DNA from: Luzula sylvatica
Lineage: Eukaryota; Streptophyta; Magnoliopsida; Poales; Juncaceae
Assembly (NCBI GenBank): GCA_946800325.1
Contig: OX326958.1
Location: 2,862,001 to 2,926,000 of the forward strand
Direction: 5' to 3'
Length of the DNA stretch: 64,000 nt
Shown here: positions 42,770 to 54,414 of the stretch, one piece after another
How the letters are laid out: each line of letters opens with the position of its first letter
Numbering within the stretch: position 1 is the stretch's first letter
Position numbers and translations under genes: made by a program
Notes under the pieces: generated by a model
Told to the model about the DNA's origin: nothing
Database searches by the model: none
What the model saw: the letters and a program-made list of their open reading frames with translations, nothing else

Positions 42770-44742
42770 TATTGTAATAAATATCAAAAATAGGGTTTTG
42801 ACATTTGTCGTGATTCTTTACGAAAAAATTTGAATAGAAATTTTATGTTCAATATTTTAATTTTTTCGAAGTTCAAAATTTGGATTTTATTATTTCAGAA
42901 TTTTCACAAGGGTATTATCGTAATATAATTTTTAGTGTCACTAAAAAAATTATATTATATTATAATTAAATTTACTAGATATTTGGTAGCTTTGCAAATA
43001 TGTAATGTTTTGGGGTTATATTTGAACAAGGGAAATAAACCATCACTTTCCATTGGGCCGCAGCCCTTTCTTTCTTAAGCGGTCCTGTACAAGGGATAAG
43101 GGATATGTAGGTCAAGAGTGACATTATTTTCCTTCCAAGTCATTTCGCCAGAGCAATATGTAAGGAGAGAAAAATACACCTTGGTGGCGATTGATCAAAT
43201 TAGATGCATGAAAGAAGACAAGGTCTAATAGAGTGATGAATAGAAAGTGAGTGGTATTCAATTCATTCGAGTTTTGAGTTTTCGTTCTTTATCGATCGAT
43301 ATTGATCCTCGATTTCGAAGCTAGGTTTTCGATTCCGGTTTGCCGTCGATCGAGTTCGATCAATCTGTGAGTGCTATTTTCACTTATCCTTTATTAAAAT
43401 TATAAATTCTACTTATTTTGATTATTTTTGATAAAACGAGTTTTTTTTTCAAAAAGCGTGTTTAATTACGAAAACCTATATTATTTAGTTTATGATATCG
43501 TTATATATTTAGAACTGATTTTGAATAATAGGTACGAGGATTTATGATTTTAAATGAGTTGCGAAATTATGATTTTGAATTTGGATATTCATTCAAATAT
43601 AGAAAATATATTTCGAATTTGTTTTCAGAAATGATTTGTGTTAAAAAGCGTTTTTTTGTTTTAATAAAGATACTTAGTAAATAATATAGTTATAATATTA
43701 TATTATGAGAAGGATTTTAAAGAGACTCTATATATATATAGAATTTTATTTGGATAAAACGTAAACCGGGCTTACGATTTAGTGAGGGTCTCCATGGGAC
43801 TCTCTATATGTATGATTTGAATTAGTCTAAAACGTAAGCTGGGACTTGGGATTTTAGAAAGGGTCTCTGGGAGACTCTCTTGAGGGAAAAACATAGCTAA
43901 CTTGATGTAGTGCAAAGTCCCGACCCATGAGGGGTCTGGCTGTGGCGAAAGGATATTCAGTCGTCGGGTGGATGTGTTCCCCTTATGTTTTGTTCCAGTC
44001 CAAGTGTGATTCGCTATTAGTTCGGGTTGGCACTTCAGTCGAGAGTTATTAGCGCTCGCACCCCGGGTAAAAGTATTAGTACGTATATGATTATATATGA
44101 AGGTAGATTTGATTTCGATTTCGAGTTTGAAAAACCGGGGCAAGTATTTTGAGATATATTTAGAAACTTATGACTTGAAGATATACGAGATTTTTTTTAT
44201 GAACTTATTTGAAAAGTAGTTATTTTTATTATAACTATTTTTAACGAGATTTCACCCACTTAGTCACTTCCGTGACTAATCCTTTTCGATTTACATATTT
44301 TTAGTTCAGGTATCGAAGGTCAAATATCGGGAGTTACGGGTACCTCGAGAGTGAGAACGCCAATGATATTGAGTTTCGTATTAATATATTTTATGCTTCA
44401 GCAATAGTTTTGTATTATTATTTTAATTTCGTAATGTATGTATATGTATGTATTGTTGTTGTTTTCGAATCAGTTTAGTATTTTGTTTTGCGATGTTTTC
44501 ATATGAGAGCCTGTGGTATACGAGTTGTATACTGGCGGGTTGTCGCACCCTTTTTCCTTTTAATTTTGGGGTGTGACAATGATTATTATATATACATGTT
44601 TGTTAAGGAGAATCCAAAAAAAATTCACACAACCAAAATATACTAATGAAATTAACAAAATATACTATTTAAATGAAAAAAAATATACTGTTGAATCCAA
44701 CATATTAACATGGCTAAAATTAAGATTCAAATAATATATTTT

Positions 44743-44797
<55 letters not shown>

Positions 44798-45300
44798 TCA
44801 ATGGCCAACATCTTTGTTTGGCCAACGCGGCCAACAACGCTTATTTCTCACAATCTACGAATGAAAATTAAATTTGAACCGTATCGATGTAATCAATATC
44901 ACTTGAGAATGTTAGAGACTCAATTTTATGAAAAATAAAAAAAAATCTATCATATTCATCATGATACGTAAACAATATTAACAGTCAATAACATTTACGA
45001 CATGATTCATCATGAAATAAATTTTAAAATTAGAATTTTTTGCATTTCATTTAAGTTATATAGACAGGGTTAGGATAAAATTTTACTATGTTTCGAGTTT
45101 GTCTTCATGGAAATTTAAAATTTTACCGAAATGGATGGTTGTGAAAATTTGTTATTTGTTTTTTTATATAGAAAAATTCAAATGATACAAATTTTTTTTG
45201 GCCACTAAAATTCTCTGCAAACTCCAATTCCCGTCATTCGGATAGAATTTGGTAGTGATTAATTAGTTCTTTTATTTGCAGTTTTTTACATTACTTATTG
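42770..45300. other. Intergenic region with a possible solo LTR
   Basis: There is no gene. At 43722-43880 a block of about 78 bp is imperfectly duplicated (ACTCTATATATATATAGAATT / ACTCTCTATATGTATGATTT, then AAAACGTAA and AGGGTCTC). At 44541-44577 TGTCGCACCC and GGGGTGTGACA form an inverted pair; the minus strand read from 44577 begins TGTCACACCCCAAAATT, a start seen in many plant gypsy LTRs. A solo LTR extending leftwards is possible, but its other end and target duplication were not identified. A (TA)n run is at 44748-44794. Confidence 0.35.
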
Positions 45301-45399
45301 TAATATAAAACGTTGTATTTCGCTTTCTTGCATTTAATGAATATCAACCTACGGGTTTTCTTTCAAAAAAAAAAAAAAAAAAAAACCATCGCTCTCTCT

Positions 45400-45708
45400 C
45401 TCTCACACACACACCGAGTCATTTCCTTCTTTCTCAGTCACACAACACCGAGCCATTTCCTTCCTCGTGAAGCGACGCCTCAGCTTCCTTTCTCCGGCGA
45501 TTCCCTTCTTCGTCGTTCCTGGCGAAGAGTAAAGCGATGCCTCAGTAAAGTGACGAAGCAACGAAGACAAGAGCGACGCCTCAGTAAAATGACGAAGCAA
45601 CGAAGACAAAAGCGACGCCTCAGTAAAGCGACGAAAATGAAAATCAGATTCAAGCGACGAAGAGCAGATTGGAGCGACAAAACTTTACTCTTTGACGCTC
45701 AGATCTGA
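45400..45708 (+). repeat. 39-bp coding-like minisatellite
   Basis: A unit of about 39 bp containing CGACGCCTCAGTAAA and GACGAAGCAACGAAGACAA is repeated about 2.5 times at 45540-45630, with earlier partial copies. It keeps one open frame (RRLSKMTKQRRQ-type repeats). A 131-codon frame (45313-45708) spans it, but it begins upstream of an 18-A run and has no recognisable domain. I treat it as a repeat. The A run at 45366-45385, preceded by ACCTACGGGTTTTCTTTC, may be the 3' end of a severely truncated LINE. Confidence 0.5.
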
Positions 45709-46614
45709 GCGAGGCTCTTGCTCAGGAGCTTAAGACGAAGATGGACAAGCCGAATCTCACATACAAGCTTGACATGTTGAAACCCTATATTATGCCCGAA
45801 TTATGTAAATTAAACCTCATCCGGTATCGATTGTGCAATTAATCCTCAACTTAATGAATTGAGTTTTTAATAGTTTCAACTTTTCAAAGAAAAAAAATAG
45901 ATAAAAGGATATACCGAAATTTGGTACCTGGACAGTGGTTAAGAAAGTCAAAGAAGCCAACAAATGGAAAATGTGCATTCAATCAATTCACACACGAATG
46001 AAAAATTGAATATATAATTTCAGTAACTCTTTGAAGATTACACTTACTTTGGCAAACACTCCTCATAAAACCTATAAACCTTAGTATATGCAAAAGATTA
46101 CAATAATATATTCATAATAAAATAATACAAATATATAGAAAATTAAGGAAAAAAGTGGTGTAATGAAATATTTTGAGCACCCGAGTAAAGAGGACATGTA
46201 AATAGGATTGAGTAAAGAGAGTTTACCTGGATAAGCTCCTAATTATTACTTATGTATATTTTTAGGTGAAATATCTTTCACCACTATTGCCACGTGTTGT
46301 TTCTTCTTAAAAAAAAATTAGATGTTCTGTGGTTTCTGCGCTGTGTGATATGTGTTGCTTCGATTTTGGTCGTCTGATCTTCATTCTTGATGGGCTTATG
46401 TCGTTCGTCGGATCTGAGTTGTGTTGGATCGTTTCATTCTGTCAGTTGAGTGGGCTGTTTGTTTTGTTGGATAGGGACGATACACATTTTTACACTCTTT
46501 TGGTCGGTTCGGTGTATAGACGGGTGTATCATGTATGGTGGACATAAAAGATATGTATATGCCTTCCTTGCTTTGTGTTCTTCTTCCCACTTCATTGGCC
46601 GCCGTCTTTTCTCT

Positions 46615-47144
46615 GTATCGGATACGCGTGCGATACGGTTCGGATACGTATCGGATACGTCACATGGCGTATTCGAATATTTTAATATTTATTTTTTTCG
46701 GATACGGCGGGGATACGACAGAATACGGCAGGATACGGTTGGGGATACGTCCATGATACGGCTAGGATACTCCATTTATGATATTTTATTTAGGATACTT
46801 CGGTCTATTATATATTTTGGTCCATAATATTTTTAAATAAATTATATAGGATATTTCTAGGATACTTCTAGATTAGTTCTAAAATATTTCTAGAACAATT
46901 TTATGATAGTTTTATGATACTTGTATTGTTTTGTTGATATTATTTATTGTCATGATATTTAATTTAAAAATATTATTAATTTATTATTTAATTTATTACT
47001 TATTTATTAATTATATATAATATAAATATATTAAACTAATAATTATATAGCCGTATCCGTATCCGTGATTTTTTGAAAATTGCCGTATCGCCGTAAACAT
47101 ATCGTATCGGATATGCTACCCGTATCTGTATCCGTGCAACATAG
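46615..47144. mobile_element. Second copy of the GATACG hAT-like element (5' truncated)
   Basis: This is collinear with 12180-12672: GGATACG-rich start, CATTTATGATATTT, TTCTAGATTAGTTCT, TGATACTTGTATTGTTT, then the terminus GTATCCGTGCAACATAG. The right terminal repeat is complete but about 40 bp of the left end is missing. It supports the boundaries called for the first copy. Confidence 0.75.
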
Positions 47145-47154
47145 TTGTTTCGTC

Positions 47155-47340
47155 TTCTCTCGTCTGATTTATCCCTCATAGATAATTCAAGCTGCTCTTA
47201 TTTTTATTCTTATAGTTGAACAGTGCCAGTTATTCTCTCATAGATAATTCAAACTGCTCTTATTTTTATTCTTATTTTTATTCTTATAGCTGCTCTTAGT
47301 GTATTGGCTCTGATTTATCCCTCCTAGGTAATTCTCTCAT
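47155..47340. repeat. Direct repeat with CTGCTCTTATTTTTATTCTTAT units
   Basis: The block CTCATAGATAATTCAA.CTGC and the TTATTTTTATTC that follows it occur twice about 55 bp apart, with a third partial copy. No function is apparent. Confidence 0.7.
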
Positions 47341-47948
47341 CTTTTGTTTCTGTGTTATGCCGATGTTTTTGAGTTTAGCATGTATCGCGTAATTCTCTTT
47401 GTCAAATCTGTTTGTTTTTATGCGTTGCGTGTGGTTTTTAGAGGAACACTCGCGCTTTCGGCTTTGGCCGACGGTGTTTGGTCCTATATGAACACATGTG
47501 TTCGTTTTGCTCATTTGTAGCGATTTGGCTTCGATTCGTATGTTTTTTTTAGGGTTTGCTGTTGTTGTTCTTGTCGAAGTACGATTTGTTTTCTTTTTGC
47601 TTTTGGTTTGTTAAGATGAGGATTATTAGATTTCTCATGTGCTTGGAAACTTATGAGCACGGATATCCTCGCCTTTTCAAATTGAGCTCTGAGTTTTACT
47701 CGATTTTATTGTTGTTCGTCTTTTTATTGTTCTGTTTACATGGATTATTAACGTTTATTCGGTTTGCGACAAATAATATGCATGAATAATCAAAAAAAAA
47801 ATTACGTTGCTGATGATGGAAATCTTTCAATATCTATGTTGCGGAGCGTGAAATCTCTTCATTTTTTGATGATGGAAATCTTTCAATATCTGCAATGGTA
47901 TCTAAAGTGTGTAATTTTCTTCGGTGGCACTTATCAATATCGATACTA

Positions 47949-48068
47949 AAACAATCCAAACTAACCTAAACAACACAGAAGATGTACGAATCCAACCACA
48001 AAAAAATCAGATTTTTTTTTTGAGAAGAGCAGCTTACGTGGCTTAATGTGAGAGAGGATATTTACGTA
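47949..48068. repeat. Dispersed ~120-bp repeat, copy 1
   Basis: This matches 53648-53766 (copy 2) through AACAACACAGAAGATGTACG, CCAACCACAAAAAA and CTTACGTGGCTTAATGTGAG. It is probably part of an unidentified dispersed element. The stretch between this and 47340 has no supported gene. Confidence 0.75.
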
Positions 48069-48439
48069 TCTATTTTTTTACATGTTTTTATATAATTATT
48101 TAAATAGAATTAACTCGTGTGCGAATTAACGCGCGTGCGTTTGAACTAAATTAATATAATCATGACATATTTGCAAATATCATGATGTCAATAGATACAT
48201 AAGATTCATGAAATTAATCTATCACGGATATTATTTTCTGATATAATTTATATAAATAGTATTTGTTCAGGTGATTTTAAAATCGATTAATATAATCAGG
48301 ACAAATTTGCAAATATATTTGATATCAATAGATGCATTATAATTACGGTTCATTAAAGGATCACAATGTGTCATATGGATACAATGGACAAATGACAAAA
48401 AAACTCGCATAAATTTGAGATTACAAAATTTCATATATA

Positions 48440-48885
48440 CCCGTGCGTAATGAGCAAATACAAAAAAAATTGAAAAGCAAAAAAAGGACCAAAATGTAAA
48501 AAAGAAAAAAAATTGGGTAAAAAGGAAAATTACAAAAAAAAAAATTTGAACTTACGAAATTGCATACATCACCCTGCCCAATGAGCAAATTAAAAAAAAA
48601 TGGAAAATAAGAAAAAATGATCAAAATGTAAAAAAAAACCAAAATATAAAAAAAAGATCAAAATGTAAAAAATGACCAAAATATAAAATAGAAAAAAAAA
48701 TATCAAAATGTAAATAAACCAAAAAAAGGACCAAATTATAAAATAAGAAAAAAAGGACCAAAATATAAAAAAAGACCAAATATAAATTAAAAAGGACCAA
48801 AATGTAAATAAATCAAAACATAAAATATGAAAAAAAAACCAAAATGTAAATAAAAAAAGGACCAAAATATAAATAAACCAAAAAA
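48440..48885. repeat. A-rich minisatellite, unit like GACCAAAATGTAAATAAA
   Basis: About 15-20 degenerate units of 15-20 bp with the core GACCAAAAT[GA]TAAA. The long hydrophobic frames on the complementary strand (repeated FYILVFF/FWSFF) are translation artefacts of this repeat. Confidence 0.85.
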
Positions 48886-48944
48886 ATTGATGATGTGGCC
48901 TGATATATGAGCAAGAATTTTCTTTATTTTATACATATTATATA

Positions 48945-49779
48945 GGGAAATTTTCAAAAAACCCCCTATCTTTTTGGAAACTTCAAAAAAACCCCTCTAC
49001 CAAAGTTTTATTTTCAAATACCCCCTATAGGGGTTAAATCTAACCATGGATGGTGTTAAAAAAAATGTTTTGACCAAAATACCCTTCTATTTTCATATGT
49101 ATATTTTTTTCATTAATTTTATTAGTTTTAAGAAAATTCATAAATAATTTTTAACATATAATGATTTCACAAAAATAAAATTATTAAATGTTGTGTTTGT
49201 ATAATTTTAATATTCATTTATTATTCATGAAAAACTAACATCAGATAATAATAAAATAAACACCTTGAAAATATATTGATAAAAAAATATTTCTTTAAAC
49301 ATCTATTTTATTTTTATTTTCGTTCTTCTTTTATGTATGTTTTTAATAGATTCATGATATTTTAATTTTTAAATATTTGCAAGGTGTTCTTTTAATATTA
49401 TTGTTCATCTTATTATTATTTTATGTTATTTTTTCAGTAAAAAAATATGAAAGTCAAATATATATAATGTATGAAATATTAAAATTATATAAATATAACA
49501 TATGATAATTATTTTTTGAAAATTATTATAACCTAAAAAAAATTAGGACTTTTTTAAAATTAATACAAATAACAAAAATATTATTTTAATTACTAAATAT
49601 GTAAAAAGAAGGGTATTTTGGTCATAAAAAAATATTTAAGATCATCCATAGTTAATTTTAACCCCATAGGGGGGTATTTGAAAATAAAAGTTTGGTAGAG
49701 GGGGTTTTTTGGAGTTTCCAAAAAGATAGGGGTTTTTTAGAATATCCAAAAAAGATAGGGGTTTTTTTGAAAATTTCCC
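48945..49779. mobile_element. Mutator-like TIR element with 9-bp target duplication
   Basis: Terminal inverted repeats of roughly 150 bp: the left end starts GGGAAATTTTCAAAAAAC and contains CTCTACCAAAGTTTTATTTTC, and the right end is its mirror image (for example GAAAATAAAAGTTTGGTAGAG). Flanks are TATTATATA at 48936-48944 and TATTATATA at 49780-49788, a perfect 9-bp duplication. Long TIRs plus a 9-bp duplication define Mutator-like elements. The 530-bp interior is AT-rich with no transposase, so it is a MULE-derived MITE. Confidence 0.85.
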
Positions 49780-49795
49780 TATTATATAATAAGAT

Positions 49796-50104
49796 AGAAT
49801 TTGATCTTCTCCAGTAGCATATACTCTTCTTCTCCATTTCATTAAGTACTGCTCTTCTCCAGTAAAAATCATCGTTACCCGAAGCTGAGGACATAACGAA
49901 ATTTTCGCGTAACTTTTTTTGCTAAAGATAGGAGAGATGAAGATGGATGATGCTAGCTCGATGGTTGCAAGCAATGCATCCAACGAAACCTACCGCTATT
50001 TTCTTTCCCTCTTTTCTCATTGCTCGATTGCCAAAAGAAATCGATCACACCAGTCACCATTTCTTTTTGAAGATTTATGCGATCAAGCTCTTCGATTGAA
50101 CTCC
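49796..50104 (+). pseudogene. Detached copy of the PP2A-gene leader exon
   Basis: About 310 bp closely resembles 56641-56954, the leader region of the PP2A A-subunit gene. An ATG frame of 56 codons (49937-50104, MKMDDASSMVASNASNETYR start, RLNS end) runs to a splice-donor-like GTAAGT. The matching frame at 56785 differs by substitutions and one in-frame codon. No PP2A body exons follow, so this copy is orphaned. I do not recognise the peptide. Confidence 0.6.
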
Positions 50105-50330
50105 GTAAGTTGAATCAAACGGCAGAAGAAAGAACGCGTGGGAAGAAGGAGAAGTTGGCCCAATGTTACACATTATAACTATTTTAAGATATATGGGCTG
50201 TAGAAAAAAAGGGAGGCCTAATTTTTTTGGAGGCCTGTGACTTTGGCCTATTGGGCCAAAGCCCAGGGCCGGGCCTGAATACGACTCTTGAACCTTTATA
50301 GAATTTCGGTGATGGATCATATCATATACA
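50105..50330. other. GGCC-rich short region
   Basis: Contains several GGCC and GGGCC words and an inverted pair (TTTGGCC...GGGCCAAA) near 50240-50262. No gene is seen. It may be the edge of another non-autonomous element. Confidence 0.35.
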
Positions 50331-52045
50331 ATCTCAATTCCGTGTGTGCATTCTATCTATGCCCCGAACTCTAATCGGATTAGCTTGAACGGTTAAGTCA
50401 TAACCATATCCAACGTATCGTTCAATTGAACTACTCGCGTGCCCGACTATGGCCTGAACCCACGTGAGTCCCCAATTAACGCTTACCACCCGCATCAATA
50501 CATACAATAATATGTGCCCGACTATGGCCTGAAACCACGCATTATGTCATACCAATCTCGATGGATGTGGACATGGAAGGCATTTCCATGACTTAAATAT
50601 TATGAGGGATCATGACATTCATGTTTAAATAATTCGTGACATAATCATATTATATCACTATCACAAGATTTTCAAAATGCATATGATTTATTTAGGGAGA
50701 CTAATTATTCTAAATAATTACTTGTTTATATGCTAGTATGATTGATGCCGATCATATCGATATAAAGAACTCAAAATTTCTAGTTTCGTAGCCAAAGTTA
50801 TCGCGAAAACAAAATCAGCATCGACAGGGGGGTCCCTGCCCCATCCGAGGCCCGTGGGGCGCGAGAAAACCTCGCCCGGGACGCGTCTGGGACGCCAAAA
50901 ACTGCCCCCGGGGCGGCAGAAACTCTGATTTTCTGCAGATTTCGCCGTTTCTTCCGTTTTCGCTCGTTTCCAAAACGATAAATCATGAAACTTTTTCACG
51001 ATCATTCCTAGATACTCTCAATCAACTTTTGATTGATCTCTAATGAATTCCACTTGTGATTTTAACGAAATTGACGTTATAAATATGTAACATCATGCAA
51101 ACGGGTACGAACTTTGATAACCCGTGCGTATATCGAATATACGACTATGATTCGACCCTCGAATCGATGGCGATCGTTCTGATATCACTATTGGGAATTC
51201 GCCCGACCCCGGGCCCGCGCAGCGGATATGAAGGTCCGGTCCGGTTTCCTAAATCAAAGATCACGCCATGACTTCGAGGGTACGATGCAAAGTAGGATAG
51301 ACGATTACCAGCGTGAAATTGATCACGCACGACGGGTTGATCGTTCTTCCTTCTTTCTCCGGTCTCGTTGGTGACTAGCACGTGCGTCCCATACCACACG
51401 TCTTCCACCGTCTTGACGCGCCTCCGGTTGTCTTCGTGCGTCCCACGTCCAAGCGCTTACACCGTCTTTGACCGTTCTTTCTCTCCCTCGAGTTGATCAC
51501 AATCGAAGAGCCACAAGTGTCGCTCCTCTACTTGTATCCACCGTGAGTCGGAGTTCGTCGGTCGCGGATTCACCTGCCTAGACGATGCACCGGCGAACTT
51601 GCTTGATCGATTCATTCTCTTCTCCGGAAAAACTGTTTTTCTCGGTTTTTCTCTCTTCGCAATCTTTCACTCTAGAGAAAGATTCTCTCTAATTTCTGGA
51701 TTAATCTTATTAATTCCACATGATTTGAACTGAATGAATTGGTTGGACTGAATGGGAGAGAGAGAAAAATATCCAATTTATATCTCATAGGATAAGGATG
51801 GGCCAAAATGCATGTATATCCAATATACACCCTTTCACACAGAAAACTGCATGAACCTGTTCAGTAATCTGTCCGTACGAAATTGGTAAATGTCTCTGAC
51901 AGAAAATAAACCTACACGAACGTTGTAGATAATCTTATTATCTTTCCAACCCAATTTGGCCTGGCCCAATTGGAGTTCGGATGGGAAAGTTGTGACGGTT
52001 TTACTAACTGTATGTCAAACCGTCGCACCCTTTCGGTATTCCATT
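50330..52045 (-). mobile_element. LTR-retrotransposon relic (minus orientation, uncertain limits)
   Basis: At about 51178-51191 the sequence TTCTGATATCACTA resembles the reverse complement of the plant initiator-Met primer-binding site (TGGTATCAGAGC type). It is followed by TTGGGAATTCGCCCG, as at an LTR edge. This suggests an LTR on the right (about 51192 onwards) and internal sequence on the left. A GC-rich block at 50820-50930 contrasts strongly with the surroundings. No gag or pol frame was found; the frames present carry no recognisable domain. Exact LTR ends are not determined. Confidence 0.4.
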
Positions 52046-52697
52046 AGAACGACACTGATACTTCGCTCAAATAAAAAATATTACAACATTAAAGTTCTTG
52101 ATAATCTCATTATCTATCTAACCCAATTTTAACCATTCAAATAGGAGTTTCCTACTGAAAGTTATGCCAGTTTTACTAAAACGGCTTAAACTGAATTTTC
52201 TGGTTTTCTTAATAAAAATCGTTTCTTATCAATTTAACCATGTATATCCAATATACATATGTGCATCTAATATACACATTATTTATGCTCACGAACGTGT
52301 ACGTTCGTTTATCCTTGTGTACACTTTTACGGTTGATCCGAAACTGTATTTCCTTCATCTATCCATAACACCGTTTAATTTTTTTTTTTATCAAATGCCC
52401 ATCACTTTGACAGGTGATGACCAGACTGGCTGCAATATTGTAACAGCCATTATTTTTATATATATTAAATTATAAATGTATAGGTTTATGCTATTCATCG
52501 TTGATTTAAATACGACTCAATTATTTTTCTGTAGCGCAAATAACGGAGAAAAAAAATTAAAACACAATATCACCATTTATCAAATAACGGCGCTATATCC
52601 ATGACGCATATTAACAATGAACACGTGTAAATTACAGTCCAAACACTCCGGGTCGTAATATTTTTTGAAATAACACGTAACTTGATAACTTGAAGAC

Positions 52698-52999
52698 ATA
52701 TATTATTTTTGAAAACTTGGGTATATTTATTTTATTTAATCATGTTATTAAATTATATGTATATATTATTAATTCATGTCATGAAAACTTAGACATATAA
52801 CTTTTATTTAATTATGTCATGGACTTAGGTATATATTTATTTCATAGGGCTATATTATTTTTCAAAACTTGGGTATATATATTTTATTTAATCATGTCAT
52901 TAAATTATATATTCTTAGTATTAATTCATGTGATTGAAACTTTAGATATATAAATTTTACTTAATTATGTCATGAATTTATTTATGTCATGAATTTGGG
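52698..52999. repeat. Two-copy tandem repeat, period ~152 bp
   Basis: TATTATTTTT.AAAACTTGGG at 52701 recurs at 52853, and the following text (TTTATTTAATCATGT, TTAATTCATGT, TTTTA.TTAATTATGTCATG) recurs in the same order. An earlier partial unit may start near 52660. Confidence 0.8.
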
Positions 53000-53647
53000 C
53001 TTTGTTGGATCAATATTATTTTGTTTGAAATTAGCTTGCCACGTGTCAAATGTCAAGGATATGAATAATCATATATTTGTAATTCTTCCCCGCGTGATTG
53101 CGCGGGCGTTTTCGATTTGATTATCTTTTTGCAAGATGTTAATTTCTTTATTTTGTTTTATTCTTTATCTTTTTTAAGTGGTGTTTAATTTTTTTCCTTT
53201 TTGGTGGAGGTGTCGCTAGTCAGTATAATTTTTTTTTAACTTAAATGAATATACGGTGTATGTTGGATGCGCGCATGATATTAATGAAATATGAACGTAT
53301 TGCACATAACATATAAAAATATAACATTCAACATAACACATAAGAATATAATACAAAAAATATGAATATTTCACAATCCAAAAAGTAAATAATATTACAT
53401 AAGATAGAATTTATGAATTACAATAATATGAAGTGTTAATCAATTCAATTATTAAAATATTAGCAATATCGGGAGAACAATGATGATGATGATGACGACG
53501 ACGACGACGACGACGAGGGTAATAAAGAGAGAAAGGGAACCGGGGATAAGTATGGGAGATACAAAACAATTGGTGCACCGTGGTCCAGATAGCTAAGTTG
53601 TTTTATTTGTCTTTTGGTGCAAATGGAACATGTGCAGTCAAATTATG
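53000..53647. other. AT-rich spacer with a GC hairpin and GAC microsatellite
   Basis: CCCGCGTGATTGCGCGGG at about 53090-53107 can form a hairpin of the kind found at plant Helitron ends, but no CTAG follows at the right distance. A GATGAT/GACGAC trinucleotide run is at 53479-53516. No gene. Confidence 0.45.
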
Positions 53648-53766
53648 CTCCAAACTAACCTGAACAACACAGAAGATGTACGAAGCCAACCACAAAAAAT
53701 TCAGAATTTTTTTTTTTAGAAAGCTTACGTGGCTTAATGTGAGAGAGGATATTTTCGTAAGAGTAT
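53648..53766. repeat. Dispersed ~120-bp repeat, copy 2
   Basis: Partner of 47949-48068; it lies immediately outside the Helitron-like terminus at 53775. No coding content. Confidence 0.75.
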
Positions 53767-53774
53767 AAATAAGA

Positions 53775-53798
53775 CTAGCGCTTCGCCCGCGCGAGGGC
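53775..53798 (-). mobile_element. Helitron-like 3' terminus
   Basis: Read on the minus strand: GCCC-GCGCGA-like hairpin closed by GGGC, then GAAGCG and CTAG followed by T. A short GC hairpin shortly before CTRR with a T after it is the Helitron 3' signature. The element would extend to the right. Its 5' TC end is not identified, and no Rep/helicase frame is seen. Confidence 0.5.
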
Positions 53799-54414
53799 TT
53801 GATTTGCTTGTGGTTGTGGTTGTAGTTATTTGCAGTGGTAATTCATAAAAGGTCAATGTATGTGTCGAAATGGACATAAAGTATGAATAGAAATGTCCGT
53901 ATCGAGTAGCTAGTATCTTTTAATGACAATGTGATTGTAGTATCACGTAAAATGGCACATTTTCAATGTACATTTATTAAATGTCAAAATATAGAAAAAA
54001 ATCCCTAAGTATTCTGAATTAAGATTCATTTGTCGAGGCTTTTATTGTCAAAATATGTAGTCCTTTATTAATCTTAGAATTTCTATTTCTATGTATCTAA
54101 ATTGTCAAATATTGTAACATCAATTGGCTTCGGAATAAAGTATGACTAAAAAAATCTCCATTAATTTATAATGTCTATAAAATTTGGCTTATACAAAATA
54201 TTAGTACTAATAATGATGACCAACATAATTACACCAATGATGATGACTATGATGATTTTCATGATAACGATGATGATCATAACAATTTATACACAAACAT
54301 GCGTTCCCAACCAATTATCTAAAGTACAAATACAATATGTCAAGATAAAGAATAAAACATTATACATGAGCTATTTAATTGAAAATTAAAAATGAAACTG
54401 GAAAAAGCATAAAT

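Noticed and set aside
44541..44577. TGTCGCACCC / GGGGTGTGACA as a complete small TIR element
   Set aside because: Only about 37 bp apart with no flanking duplication; more likely an LTR edge or chance, so it is noted only inside the region entry.
48421..48865. Hydrophobic minus-strand frames resembling a membrane protein
   Set aside because: Repeated FWSFFIF-type text is the translation of the A-rich minisatellite.
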